Assembly: GCA_002069025.1 (NCBI GenBank)
Contig: MWBK01000235.1
Span: 1-12,965 of the forward strand
Source: Bacteroidetes bacterium ADurb.Bin302
Lineage (GTDB): Bacteria > Bacteroidota > Bacteroidia > Bacteroidales > Paludibacteraceae
Direction: 5' to 3'
DNA: 12,965 nt
The notes beneath the pieces were generated by a model that did not search any database, was not told the origin of the DNA, and saw nothing but the letters and a program-made list of their open reading frames with translations. A program made the translations under genes and the position numbers. Positions 1-8,404 of this stretch are shown here, piece after piece; position 1 is the stretch's first letter; every line of letters begins with the position of its first letter.

Positions 1-3000
1 TGGCACCTTCCAGCCTACAGGCTTAGGTCCACTATTGTATTTAGCTGTTGTCCAATCTGTAAATTCACCATTAGGTATAACATCATTTGTATAATGGAAA
101 TACAAATCATAAGTAATAGTTTCTGAGTTAAAAGTATTAGATACCGTAAATCTTACATGATTACTTGTGTCTATAACTTTTTCTGCGATTATGTTACTTG
201 CAGGACTAACAGCATCAATTGATGCCGGTTTGTTAGCGATAGACACAACATATTTTGTTTTGTGAGAATCAAAACCAGCCAATGACACATCATCTAATTT
301 AATATCAGATAAAACAGTGCTCTGATATTGAGCCACAGTGAAATTAATTGAATAAATAGCATCCGCAATACCATCTTGATTAGATTTAACTCTTAATTCT
401 ATTTTTGACATCCCGGAAATAGTTGTAACAACTGTTTGTTCTGCATATCTCTTAACATAAGAGATATCAGGCATTTGAGTCGTTCCAAACGGTAATACTA
501 CATCGTAAGTATATTGATTTTCTGAAAAACCGCTTATTGCTTCATCATCAAGCATTATTGTATACAATACGTTGTCTAGACCTGATTCCGAAACATTGAA
601 CTGCAAAGAATATGTGCGAGAAGAACCATCTTCAGCATATACCTTTAGATATGATGTCGAATTAATATCTGATGCGGTTAATTGCACCATTTCGCCAAAG
701 TAATTTTTATCATAAGTAATTGCAGGAACAGTTGTCGTACCATAAGGCAAAGTCACAACATAATCTAATATGCCGGGATCAAAACCCGGAACATCATTAC
801 CTCCAACTGAAATATTTATCAAAGAATTTTCAGTAGATTTTTCAACAGAAAACTCAATTGTATAATCTGCAGTTGTTACTCCGTCTTCTGCAACTACATG
901 AATATTTGTAATTTCATTAACTTTTCCATAAGTAATTGTAATAATCTGACCGGCAGTTGCAGGTATCGGATTAACAGTTGGTAGGTCTGTACTTCCTAAA
1001 GATAAAATTTTTGAATAATCGAACTTATCAGAAGAGAAGTCGGCTAATGATACAAATGTTTGAGAAGCATTATCGTAAACTTGTAAGTCTGCTAATAATG
1101 CACTTGTATTTGCGCTATATGAGTAATTAATTACATATTCATTATAGCTTCCATCTTCTGCGTATACAGCTAATACTGTCTTATTAATATCAGTTGATAA
1201 TACGACTACTTGTGAGCCATCGGCTTTTTCGTATGATAAAACAGGTTTTCCGCTGCCTACAGGCAATGTAATGTTATACGAATACACACTTGGAGAAAAG
1301 TCTGTCAATGCAATACCATCTATTGAAATATTTTGAAGAGCAGCATCTGACTTACTTTCGAATGCAAAATTTACAAAATAATTATTGGTTGCAGATGCAT
1401 CTTCTGATGTTACAACAACAGATGCAGTTCCTTGTAATGAAGGTAATGATACTGAAATTACCTGACCCTGATCAGCCTTTATTGCTTTGAACAACGGCAA
1501 ACTTGTAGTACCTTCAGGTAATACATAATTATAGTTATAGGTTGTTTCGTCGAATCCTATTAATGAAGCACCTGCAATTTGGATATCTGATAAATATGCA
1601 TTTGAAGATTTAACAACAGAGAATGTAATCTGATATGTTGTTACTGAAGCATTTTCTGCTTTTACAGATATTGTACTCGTGCCGTTTACACCATTCTCGT
1701 TTAATTCAACTATTTGAGAATCTTCAGCTTTAAGATATGTGATAACAGGTAATTCTGTAGTACCTTGAGGTAATACATAATTATACTGAGTAGTTTCAGG
1801 CGAGAAACCGCTAATTGAAACTCCATCTACCAACAAATCGGCAAGTTTAGAATTATCTGATTGCTGATATGTAAAGTTTATAGTATACACATTTTTAGAT
1901 CCAACCTCAGGCACAACCTCGATACGAGCTATACCTATTAATTTTGGAACTACTATAGTAACTGATTGTCCTTCGTTCTTTTCAACAGTAACATCAGGAC
2001 ATTGTGTTACGCCTGCAGCTAATACATAAGTATAGTTTAATGTATTAGGGTCGAAATCAGCTAGCGAAACACCGCCTACTTTAATATCTTTTAAACCTGC
2101 ATTCTCTGATTTTTCAACAGAGAAAGATATTTTGTAAATCGATTCGGTTCCATCTTCTGCAGTCACATTAATATTAGTGATACCATTAACACCATTCTTC
2201 AATACTGATACCTTTTGGTATGAATCAGCTTTAGTATAGCTGATCTCAGGAAGAATAGTTGTTCCACTTGCTAATACGTATCCATATTCAAAAGTTTCAG
2301 AAGCAAAATCTGCTAATGATACTCCACCTACTTTGATATCACTAAGTAATGAGTTTGATGATTTAGCTACTGAGAATGATAATACATATACAGTCATCGC
2401 TCCTGATTGAGCTTTTACCGTAATACGCGTATCTCCGTTTACACCACCTTCTACTTTAGTAATCTTTTGGTATTCATCATAAGCCGTCCAAGTAATGGTA
2501 GGTAATGTAGTTGTACCTCTTGTTAGCTCTACATTGTATGATGTAGTATTTGGATTGAAGCCAACTAAAGACACACCATCTAATAAGATATTATTCAATG
2601 TTGATACATTTGCTTGAGATACCGAAAATGCTATTGAATAAACTGTAACAGTATTATCTTGAGCATATACTGTTATTTTAGTTAGACCGTTAACCCCACC
2701 ATATGTTGGAACAACATTTTGAAAATCATCACCTTTTGTCCAAGTAATAGCAGGCAAAGTTGTTGTACCAATTGGAAGATTATAAGTGTAAGATGTTGTC
2801 TCTGAAGAGAAATCGGCAAGTGTAATACCATCTACTTTTAAATCAGTTAATTTTGAATTTGATGATTTTACTGAAGTAAATGATATTCTATATATAGAAG
2901 TATTAACTCCATTTTGTGCTTTAACCGTAATTTTGGTAATGCCGTCAATACCACCATCTTCTTTGGTTACTGTTTGATATGCATCACCTTGTGTCCATGT

Positions 3001-4680
3001 AACAACAGGTTGATTTATAGTGCCTTGAGGTAAATTGTAAGTATATGTAAGTGTTGATGGATTGAAATCTGTTAGAATAATTCCATCTAACTTAATATCT
3101 TGTAAGTATGAATAAGATGACTCTGTAATATTATAACTAATCTTATAAATACGTGATGTTGAAGCTCCGGGAGCAGATACCGTAATAGTTGAAGTTTCGC
3201 TTAATCCTTTTTGACTAACTACAATTGTTTGTAAGCCATCAGCATAAGCAGACTTGTAAGACAAAACAGGAGCTTCTGTTGTTCCAACCGGCACATTTAC
3301 ACTATATATAGTCTTTGTAGGAGCATAACCTGTTATTGAAACTCCATTTACCAATATATCTTCCAAAGTAGTATCACTTAGTTCACCTACAGTAAAGTTG
3401 ATTAAGTATGTGCTGCTATAATCAGGATTTTCAGCTGTTACAACAACTCTTGCCGTACCGGGAATTGCACAAGGCTCAACTGTAACTGTTTGAGCATCAT
3501 CTGCTTTTGTATAAGTAATAGTCGGAAATTCTGTAGTTCCGAATGGTAGTGCTACTGTGTAATTTGTTACAGAACTATTGAATCCTGATATAGGAGTACC
3601 ATTAACCGATATTCCGTTTAATTTGCAGTTTTGCGAACGCGTATATACAAATGTTACTTTATATGTTGTTGTAGAACTTCCGTCTCCGGCATTTACTGTA
3701 ATTTGAGTTGGAGTTCCAACCGCAGCATAATTAACGGATATTTCACTTCCACTCAACAAACGACCACTACGATAACATGTTATTGTAGGTATCGAAGACC
3801 CTTTTGGAATTTCGTATGTATATTCGGTAGTATTAGTTTTAAATCCGGGCAACGCAATACCGTTTAAACGAATTTCGTGAATTTTAGAACTATAAATAAG
3901 ACTAATGTCATCTACCAACAATGAATTACCATCATATAAACCACTATTTGCTCTAAAATTAGGATAATTACTTGCAGACAAGATTATGTTCATCTTTTCA
4001 GGTATCTGATCATTATAATATGTAATAGGTACCTTAACTAATGTCCAATTATTATATACAGTTTTTGTACGCAACATACCTTCTGCTACTTGCGTTGCCT
4101 GAACACTTGTTCCACAACTATTTTTATCGGTAGATTGTCTTATATCAGATTCTTCATCGTAGTGAGTAGTTGATGTACAACCATTTCCTTTATTCAAATA
4201 TTTATCTCCTTTTGATTGGCCTCTCCATGAATAATAAACAAGATTCATGTCTTCTAAACCATTTGACTGGCGTTTAATCCATACAGCCATTGTATCAGGA
4301 CGATATGTAAAACTTACACCACCATCGGTACCTGCAGTTGCAGAACTTGTACTCAAGCCTTCCAAATAGCTCCAAGGAGTTCCTAAAGTCAACCATGAAG
4401 GTGAAATTTCGGTAATTCCCATAGCACCGACTTCTTTGTCAGCCATTTTAACACTATATGATCCTGTATGAGCATCTGTTGATTGGTATACTAAAGTAAA
4501 TTTCATACCAACCTGCGTAACATTAGAACCTGTCCAATTTGATGGTTGAGGATTACCGTCGAAAGAATTTCCCCAAGTTTCAAAGTTACTATTAGGTAAT
4601 TGCTGAGCAGATGTAACTCCTGCCAATCCCAAAAATAATAATAAAAGTGCCGAAGCAGCAGAAAATTTAGTTTTTCTCAT
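1..4680 (-). CDS. Giant exported protein: PCMD-like domain, 15 cadherin-like repeats, start of a second PCMD-like domain (3' end outside window)
   Basis: The frame is open for 1560 codons from the ATG at 4680 to the window edge; the C-terminus is missing. Residues 1-25 form a signal peptide (basic start MRKTK, a Leu-rich core, then VTSAQ). Residues about 26-262 resemble the PCMD domain of Bacteroidota (putative carbohydrate metabolism domain): an N-terminal LPNSNFETW followed by P-x-x-W, a DAHTGSYSVKM segment, VSFTYRPD, and a closing LLVDDISLIY. C168 and C189 could form a disulfide. Residues about 266-1533 are 15 beta-sandwich repeats. At residue 1534 VIPNGEFTDW...PVGW opens what looks like a second PCMD domain. 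The likely role is a cell-surface or secreted protein whose repeats act as a stalk between two globular domains, perhaps binding glycans; that role is inferred. No membrane anchor is visible, and a C-terminal sorting signal cannot be assessed. It forms its own transcription unit, between the terminator at 4843-4880 and the left edge. Confidence 0.9.
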   Translation of the reverse strand, partial: MRKTKFSAASALLLLFLGLAGVTSAQQLPNSNFETWGNSFDGNPQPSNWTGSNVTQVGMKFTLVYQSTDAHTGSYSVKMADKEVGAMGITEISPSWLTLGTPWSYLEGLSTSSATAGTDGGVSFTYRPDTMAVWIKRQSNGLEDMNLVYYSWRGQSKGDKYLNKGNGCTSTTHYDEESDIRQSTDKNSCGTSVQATQVAEGMLRTKTVYNNWTLVKVPITYYNDQIPEKMNIILSASNYPNFRANSGLYDGNSLLVDDISLIYSSKIHEIRLNGIALPGFKTNTTEYTYEIPKGSSIPTITCYRSGRLLSGSEISVNYAAVGTPTQITVNAGDGSSTTTYKVTFVYTRSQNCKLNGISVNGTPISGFNSSVTNYTVALPFGTTEFPTITYTKADDAQTVTVEPCAIPGTARVVVTAENPDYSSTYLINFTVGELSDTTLEDILVNGVSITGYAPTKTIYSVNVPVGTTEAPVLSYKSAYADGLQTIVVSQKGLSETSTITVSAPGASTSRIYKISYNITESSYSYLQDIKLDGIILTDFNPSTLTYTYNLPQGTINQPVVTWTQGDAYQTVTKEDGGIDGITKITVKAQNGVNTSIYRISFTSVKSSNSKLTDLKVDGITLADFSSETTSYTYNLPIGTTTLPAITWTKGDDFQNVVPTYGGVNGLTKITVYAQDNTVTVYSIAFSVSQANVSTLNNILLDGVSLVGFNPNTTSYNVELTRGTTTLPTITWTAYDEYQKITKVEGGVNGDTRITVKAQSGAMTVYVLSFSVAKSSNSLLSDIKVGGVSLADFASETFEYGYVLASGTTILPEISYTKADSYQKVSVLKNGVNGITNINVTAEDGTESIYKISFSVEKSENAGLKDIKVGGVSLADFDPNTLNYTYVLAAGVTQCPDVTVEKNEGQSVTIVVPKLIGIARIEVVPEVGSKNVYTINFTYQQSDNSKLADLLVDGVSISGFSPETTQYNYVLPQGTTELPVITYLKAEDSQIVELNENGVNGTSTISVKAENASVTTYQITFSVVKSSNAYLSDIQIAGASLIGFDETTYNYNYVLPEGTTSLPLFKAIKADQGQVISVSLPSLQGTASVVVTSEDASATNNYFVNFAFESKSDAALQNISIDGIALTDFSPSVYSYNITLPVGSGKPVLSYEKADGSQVVVLSTDINKTVLAVYAEDGSYNEYVINYSYSANTSALLADLQVYDNASQTFVSLADFSSDKFDYSKILSLGSTDLPTVNPIPATAGQIITITYGKVNEITNIHVVAEDGVTTADYTIEFSVEKSTENSLINISVGGNDVPGFDPGILDYVVTLPYGTTTVPAITYDKNYFGEMVQLTASDINSTSYLKVYAEDGSSRTYSLQFNVSESGLDNVLYTIMLDDEAISGFSENQYTYDVVLPFGTTQMPDISYVKRYAEQTVVTTISGMSKIELRVKSNQDGIADAIYSINFTVAQYQSTVLSDIKLDDVSLAGFDSHKTKYVVSIANKPASIDAVSPASNIIAEKVIDTSNHVRFTVSNTFNSETITYDLYFHYTNDVIPNGEFTDWTTAKYNSGPKPVGWKVP
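82..3885 (-). repeat. Fifteen tandem cadherin-like beta-sandwich repeats encoded within the giant surface protein
   Basis: On the minus strand the copies begin at 3885, 3621, 3366, 3105, 2850, 2598, 2346, 2094, 1845, 1593, 1338, 1095, 822, 567 and 312. The period is therefore 243-273 nt, or 81-91 residues. The shared pattern is L-x-D-I-x-V-x-G-x-x-L-x-x-F, then T-x-Y-x-Y-x-L-P-x-G-T-T-x-x-P-x-I-x-Y, then Q-x-V, then G-x-(T/S)-x-I-x-V-x-A-E-(D/N)-G, then Y-x-I-x-F-x-V-x-K-S. This fits the bacterial cadherin-like beta-sandwich family (PF12733 type). The copies have diverged at DNA level but are easy to align as protein. Copies 4-6 form a sub-group with a T-W-T segment and a G-G-(V/I)-(N/D)-G turn. 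Copy 12 has a longer first loop, and copy 15 is the most degenerate. Confidence 0.88.
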
Positions 4681-4741
4681 TATTTAGTTTTTAGTAATTT
4701 CATTCAAATTTATATGACTTGCACATAAAAAAACGAATGCG

Positions 4742-4749
4742 CAAAGTTA
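4742..4749 (-). promoter_or_regulatory. Candidate -7 element (TAACTTTG) of the promoter for the giant surface-protein gene
   Basis: Read on the minus strand, TAACTTTG matches the Bacteroidota -7 consensus TAnnTTTG. It would start transcription about 4735, giving a leader of roughly 55 nt. The -33 region is poor: about 20 nt upstream there is only a T-run and no clear TTTG. A second match, TAAATTTG at 4705-4712, is closer to the ATG and cannot be excluded. The leader just before the ATG is A-rich and has no Shine-Dalgarno sequence. Confidence 0.4.
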
Positions 4750-4842
4750 GTTAAAAAACGTTTCACTGGAAAAAATATTGTGTTTAACAGCATATTTGTT
4801 GATAACTTTTGGCAAATTATGCTGAAAATTTTAACATTTGAC

Positions 4843-4880
4843 AAAAAAAATACCGAATATCCATCTCTAGATATTCGGTA
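4843..4880 (-). terminator. Intrinsic terminator of the efflux operon
   Basis: A perfect 11-bp stem (taccgaatatc at 4851-4861 and gatattcggta at 4870-4880) encloses an 8-nt loop. On the minus strand it is followed by a run of eight T (4843-4850). It lies 26 bp after the stop codon of the PII-like gene, so it ends the five-gene operon and insulates the giant surface-protein gene. The plus-strand side lacks a T-run, so it should work in one direction only. Confidence 0.92.
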
Positions 4881-4906
4881 TTCAATCATCATTTAATCAA
4901 ATGGAA

Positions 4907-5200
4907 TTAAACTGTTTGTTCTATATTCCATACAAATGCGCGCACGCCGACTTCTTTGTTTCTATTGTCAAGTTTTTTTACAGTACTAAGTAATTCCGGA
5001 ACTTGATCATCTTCTACAACCGCCATAACGGCAGAATTCATCTCAGGCCATGTGTGAGTACCTCTTCGTGGTTCTCCTCCATTAGTTCCCCTACCTTGTA
5101 CCTGCTCAAAAAAAGTAAATCCGCTTACTTTTAGTTGATCTAGCATATATTCTACACGTTCTGTGTTTGCTTGATTGAAAACTATAAATACTGATTTCAT
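4907..5200 (-). CDS. PII-like signalling protein (PII-NG-like) at the end of the RND efflux operon
   Basis: A 97-residue cytoplasmic protein. The order of elements matches the PII/CutA-like ferredoxin fold: a beta strand MKSVFIVFN, an alpha helix (12-24, TERVEYMLDQLKV), strand 2 (GFTFFEQVQGRG, 27-38), a loop (39-53), strand 3 (SAVMAVVEDDQV, 56-67), a helix (68-77) and a terminal strand (GVRAFVWNIEQ, 85-95). The segments VQGRG, VVEDDQV and FVWNIEQ line up with classical PII (V-x-G-x-G, VVxDDQV, IFVxxxE). It is shorter than GlnB/GlnK (about 112 residues): the T-loop is reduced and has no tyrosine at the uridylylation position, and the C-terminal R-T-G-E is absent. The gene starts 6 bp after the pump's stop codon and shares its terminator, so it is almost certainly co-expressed with the pump. 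PII-like proteins linked to RND metal-efflux genes have been called PII-NG. The ligand is unknown; a sensor or modulator role for the pump is inferred. Confidence 0.8.
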   Translation of the reverse strand: MKSVFIVFNQANTERVEYMLDQLKVSGFTFFEQVQGRGTNGGEPRRGTHTWPEMNSAVMAVVEDDQVPELLSTVKKLDNRNKEVGVRAFVWNIEQTV

Positions 5201-5206
5201 ATTTTT

Positions 5207-8200
5207 TTATTTATCTGATAATTGCATGAATATAAACTCTTTGCGAGCCTTCTCTTCTTTATTGCGTTCACCATGTTTTGACATGATAGCATACAATACA
5301 GGAACAACTATTAGGGTTATTATTGTTGAAACTAACAAACCACCTATAACGACTATGCCCATAGGCTGCCACATTTCAGAACCTTCGCCGCTACTCAAAG
5401 CCATTGGTACCATACCTAATACTGTAGTCAAAGCAGTCATTAACACAGGACGCAGACGAGATGCACCGGACAATTCGATTGCTTCATTCAATTCGTACCC
5501 CCTGTCGCGCATCAAATTGGTATAATCAACTAACACAATACCATTCTTAACTACAATACCAACTAACATTACAACACCTAATGCTCCAATCATATCAAGA
5601 GATGTATTTGTAATTAACAGAGCAAATATAACACCTGTTATAGCAAACGGCACTGACATCATAATAATAAATGGTTTTGCAAATGATTCGAATTGTGATG
5701 CCATAACAATGTATACAAGCATAATAATCAGAGCTAACAACATTCCTAAATCGCCGAATGTTTCTTGTTGATCTTCATAATCACCACCATAACGTATTGT
5801 TACGCCTGCCGGTATATCCATTTTATCAACTTCTTTTTGAATTGCAGTTGCCAACTCTCCTAAAGATGTTTCGTATGGGGTTACGCCAACAGTAACAATA
5901 CGTTGACGACTCTTACGATCTATCTCAGGAGGGCACCAATACTCTTGAACTGATGCAATCTCGCTAAGTTTTATTAAACTACCTTTAGCTGTGGGTATCG
6001 TCATATTTTCTATATCAGATATAGAATTTCTATTCTCTTCTTTCAAACGAACACGAATATCGTATTCATCTCCGTCTTCTTTAAGATATCCTGCAGTATA
6101 TCCGTTTACACGGTTTCTAACATACATAGATATTACTGATGAGCTTAACCCATGACTAGCAATTTTTTCTTTATCTACAACGATTTTTAATTCGGCGCGA
6201 TCTTCATCACGACTAATATCAATATCACGTGCACCTACAACATTATTGCGAATTCTTTGTTTTATTGCCTCTGCAAAATTAGTGGTAGTATCAAAATCGT
6301 AACCATAAATTTCAATATTTACGGTAGATGCTCCTCCACCACCTATACCACTTGAAACCTCGCATTGATAGTCAACAATTTCAGGATAACGATCAAGTTC
6401 TTTACGAAGTACCTCCGCTATTTCAAATATTGTACGTTTACGTTCATATTTTTTAGAACAAACAACTGTCATTTGAATCTTATTATTTGTAGTTGAGGTA
6501 AACAAAGCAGATATACCTGCGTCATCATTTGAACCTGCAGTTGTAGTTACCATTCTCATTTCTGGTACTAATGTAGCAAAACGAGCTTCCAATTGGCGTG
6601 CTGTTATAGATGTTTCTTCAACACGAGTTCCGCGTTGTAATTCAATCTTAACTGTTAAACGTCCATTATCACTTTGGTTCATAAAGTTTGTACCTATAGC
6701 ACCCATAAATACAGGTACTAAAGATATGGCAAATAATGCTAATACTGAAATGATTGTAATCGTTTTATGAGTAAGACAAACATGCAATGCTTTAGCATAC
6801 CACACATCTACTTTATCCAAAAATCCGACTATATGCTTTTGATACCAATCTACTTTCTCATCATCTTCTATCAAATTACCGTTTTTATCAATATGTACTT
6901 TTTTTGACTTAAGAAGTTTTGAGCATAACATAGGAGTTAATGAAATTGCTATAAGAGTTGATGTACATACAACTATTGTAACAATCCATCCTAATTCCTT
7001 AAATAAGATACCTGCCATACCTGTAAGCATTGTAAGTGGAACGAATACCGCTACAATAACCAAAGTTGTTGCAATAACTGATATCCAAACTTCGTTTGTT
7101 GCGTAAATAGATGCTTCTCGGGGGTTTTCACCTCTATCAATATGTGTCGATATATTTTCTAAGACCACAATTGCATCATCTACAACCATACCAATAGCGA
7201 TTGTCAATGAACAGAGTGAAATAATATTTAACGAACTATCTACAAATAATAAGTAAATGAACGCAACTATCAAAGATATAGGGATAGTTAAACCAATAAT
7301 AAGTGTCGCTCTCCATTTACCTAAGAAGAATAATATTACTAATACTACGAAAAATAATGCATATAATATTGATTCTTGTAAAGAGTCAATTGAGTTTTGA
7401 ATATTTTCTGATGAATCGTATATAACATCTATATGAACATCTGATGGCAATGTTTTTTGTATTTTAGCAATCTCTCTTCTAACATCATTACATATCTGAA
7501 CAGTATTTGCACCTGATTGTTTCATGATAATCATACGAACACCATCGCGACCATTAATTTTTTCTTCCATGGTAAGATCCTTAATGGTGTCACGTACTGT
7601 TGCAATATCTCTAATGTAAACTTGTTTTCCTTGTGCTGTTGTTGTTACAACAAGATCGTTTATCTCAGAACTTTCAACATATTCACTACGTACCTGTAAT
7701 TGATACTGCTCCTTATCCATCTTAACATTACCCGAAGATAAGTTCAAGTTGTTATTGCTAACAGCAGCACCAACAGTTTCTAGAGGAATACGATATGCAT
7801 CCAATTTTTCTTGATCAATATCTACATATACGTAACGTTCGGGAGATCCTGACAAAGATATATTACCTATACCATCAACACGATTCAATTGAGGGACAAC
7901 TTCATCATTCAACAATTTATCCAATCCCGAATAAGTTTCATCTGCAGTAATTGCATATTGAGCAATGGGCATTGCACTGGAACTAAATTTAAAGATAAAT
8001 GGAATTGATGTCCCATCAGGTAGGTTGTCTTTTACCATATCTATATACGATCGGACATCATTTACTACTTCATCCATATTTATACCCCACTCAAACTCCA
8101 TTGTAACAACAGAAATGTTATCCTTAGATGTTGATGTGATTTCTTTTAATCCATCAACAGAGTTTAAACTATTTTCTAGAAGTTTACTTACATTTGTTTC

Positions 8201-8377
8201 AATTTCACTGGCATTGGCTCCTGCGTATGTTGTTAATACCATAACATAAGGAGGATCCATTTGAGGAAATTGATCAATAGGTAATCTCAAATAGGAGAAT
8301 ATACCTATTATTATAACGGCAACGAAAATAAGAATAGTCGTTACCGGTTTATTAATGGCTGTCTTGTAAATACTCAT
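5207..8377 (-). CDS. RND efflux pump inner-membrane subunit, HAE-1 (AcrB/MdtB-like) type
   Basis: At 1056 residues it has the normal AcrB-type length. It is the proton-driven inner-membrane transporter of a tripartite exporter. The N-terminus MSIYKTAINKPVTT leads into TM1 (about 14-32), and R31-LPIDQFP matches the family signature. A periplasmic porter domain follows (to about 335), then TM2-TM6. TM4 contains GMVVDDAIVVLEN with the proton-relay pair D400 and D401. A cytoplasmic stretch, a second periplasmic half with a Gly-rich SGIGGGG, and TM8-TM12 complete the fold. TM10 contains VGIVVKNGIVLVDYTN with K944, the equivalent of AcrB K940, so the relay looks intact. The Asp-Asp pair argues for an HAE-1 drug/amphiphile pump rather than a CzcA/CusA metal pump. 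The start lies 27 bp after the adaptor's stop codon. The exact substrate cannot be inferred. Confidence 0.95.
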   Translation of the reverse strand: MSIYKTAINKPVTTILIFVAVIIIGIFSYLRLPIDQFPQMDPPYVMVLTTYAGANASEIETNVSKLLENSLNSVDGLKEITSTSKDNISVVTMEFEWGINMDEVVNDVRSYIDMVKDNLPDGTSIPFIFKFSSSAMPIAQYAITADETYSGLDKLLNDEVVPQLNRVDGIGNISLSGSPERYVYVDIDQEKLDAYRIPLETVGAAVSNNNLNLSSGNVKMDKEQYQLQVRSEYVESSEINDLVVTTTAQGKQVYIRDIATVRDTIKDLTMEEKINGRDGVRMIIMKQSGANTVQICNDVRREIAKIQKTLPSDVHIDVIYDSSENIQNSIDSLQESILYALFFVVLVILFFLGKWRATLIIGLTIPISLIVAFIYLLFVDSSLNIISLCSLTIAIGMVVDDAIVVLENISTHIDRGENPREASIYATNEVWISVIATTLVIVAVFVPLTMLTGMAGILFKELGWIVTIVVCTSTLIAISLTPMLCSKLLKSKKVHIDKNGNLIEDDEKVDWYQKHIVGFLDKVDVWYAKALHVCLTHKTITIISVLALFAISLVPVFMGAIGTNFMNQSDNGRLTVKIELQRGTRVEETSITARQLEARFATLVPEMRMVTTTAGSNDDAGISALFTSTTNNKIQMTVVCSKKYERKRTIFEIAEVLRKELDRYPEIVDYQCEVSSGIGGGGASTVNIEIYGYDFDTTTNFAEAIKQRIRNNVVGARDIDISRDEDRAELKIVVDKEKIASHGLSSSVISMYVRNRVNGYTAGYLKEDGDEYDIRVRLKEENRNSISDIENMTIPTAKGSLIKLSEIASVQEYWCPPEIDRKSRQRIVTVGVTPYETSLGELATAIQKEVDKMDIPAGVTIRYGGDYEDQQETFGDLGMLLALIIMLVYIVMASQFESFAKPFIIMMSVPFAITGVIFALLITNTSLDMIGALGVVMLVGIVVKNGIVLVDYTNLMRDRGYELNEAIELSGASRLRPVLMTALTTVLGMVPMALSSGEGSEMWQPMGIVVIGGLLVSTIITLIVVPVLYAIMSKHGERNKEEKARKEFIFMQLSDK

Positions 8378-8404
8378 AATTATATGACTTTATTCATTAT
8401 TATA

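Noticed and set aside
3631..3867. Plus-strand open frame of 78 codons
   Set aside because: It lies opposite the long minus-strand repeat gene, whose frame is continuous and has clear domain patterns. The plus-strand product has no recognisable features.
82..3885. Regular repeats taken as a CRISPR array or satellite DNA
   Set aside because: The period is about 250 nt, the DNA is not conserved between copies, and the repetition is at protein level within one open frame.
4705..4712. TAAATTTG as the main promoter of the giant gene
   Set aside because: It matches TAnnTTTG, but it lies only about 25 nt from the ATG and no -33 element is visible. TAACTTTG at 4742-4749 is preferred, though neither is firm.
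4710..4892. Minus-strand open frame of 60 codons between the PII-like gene and the giant gene
   Set aside because: It runs through the terminator hairpin and the candidate promoter, has no family likeness, and its start lies inside the terminator region.
5175..5525. Plus-strand open frame of 116 codons
   Set aside because: It is antisense to the 3' end of the RND pump gene and the start of the PII-like gene. Both of those are strongly supported, and this product has no family resemblance.
5207..8377. Heavy-metal (CzcA/CusA-like) identity for the RND pump, suggested by the neighbouring PII-like gene
   Set aside because: TM4 carries the Asp-Asp pair of HAE-1 pumps rather than the single Asp typical of metal pumps.
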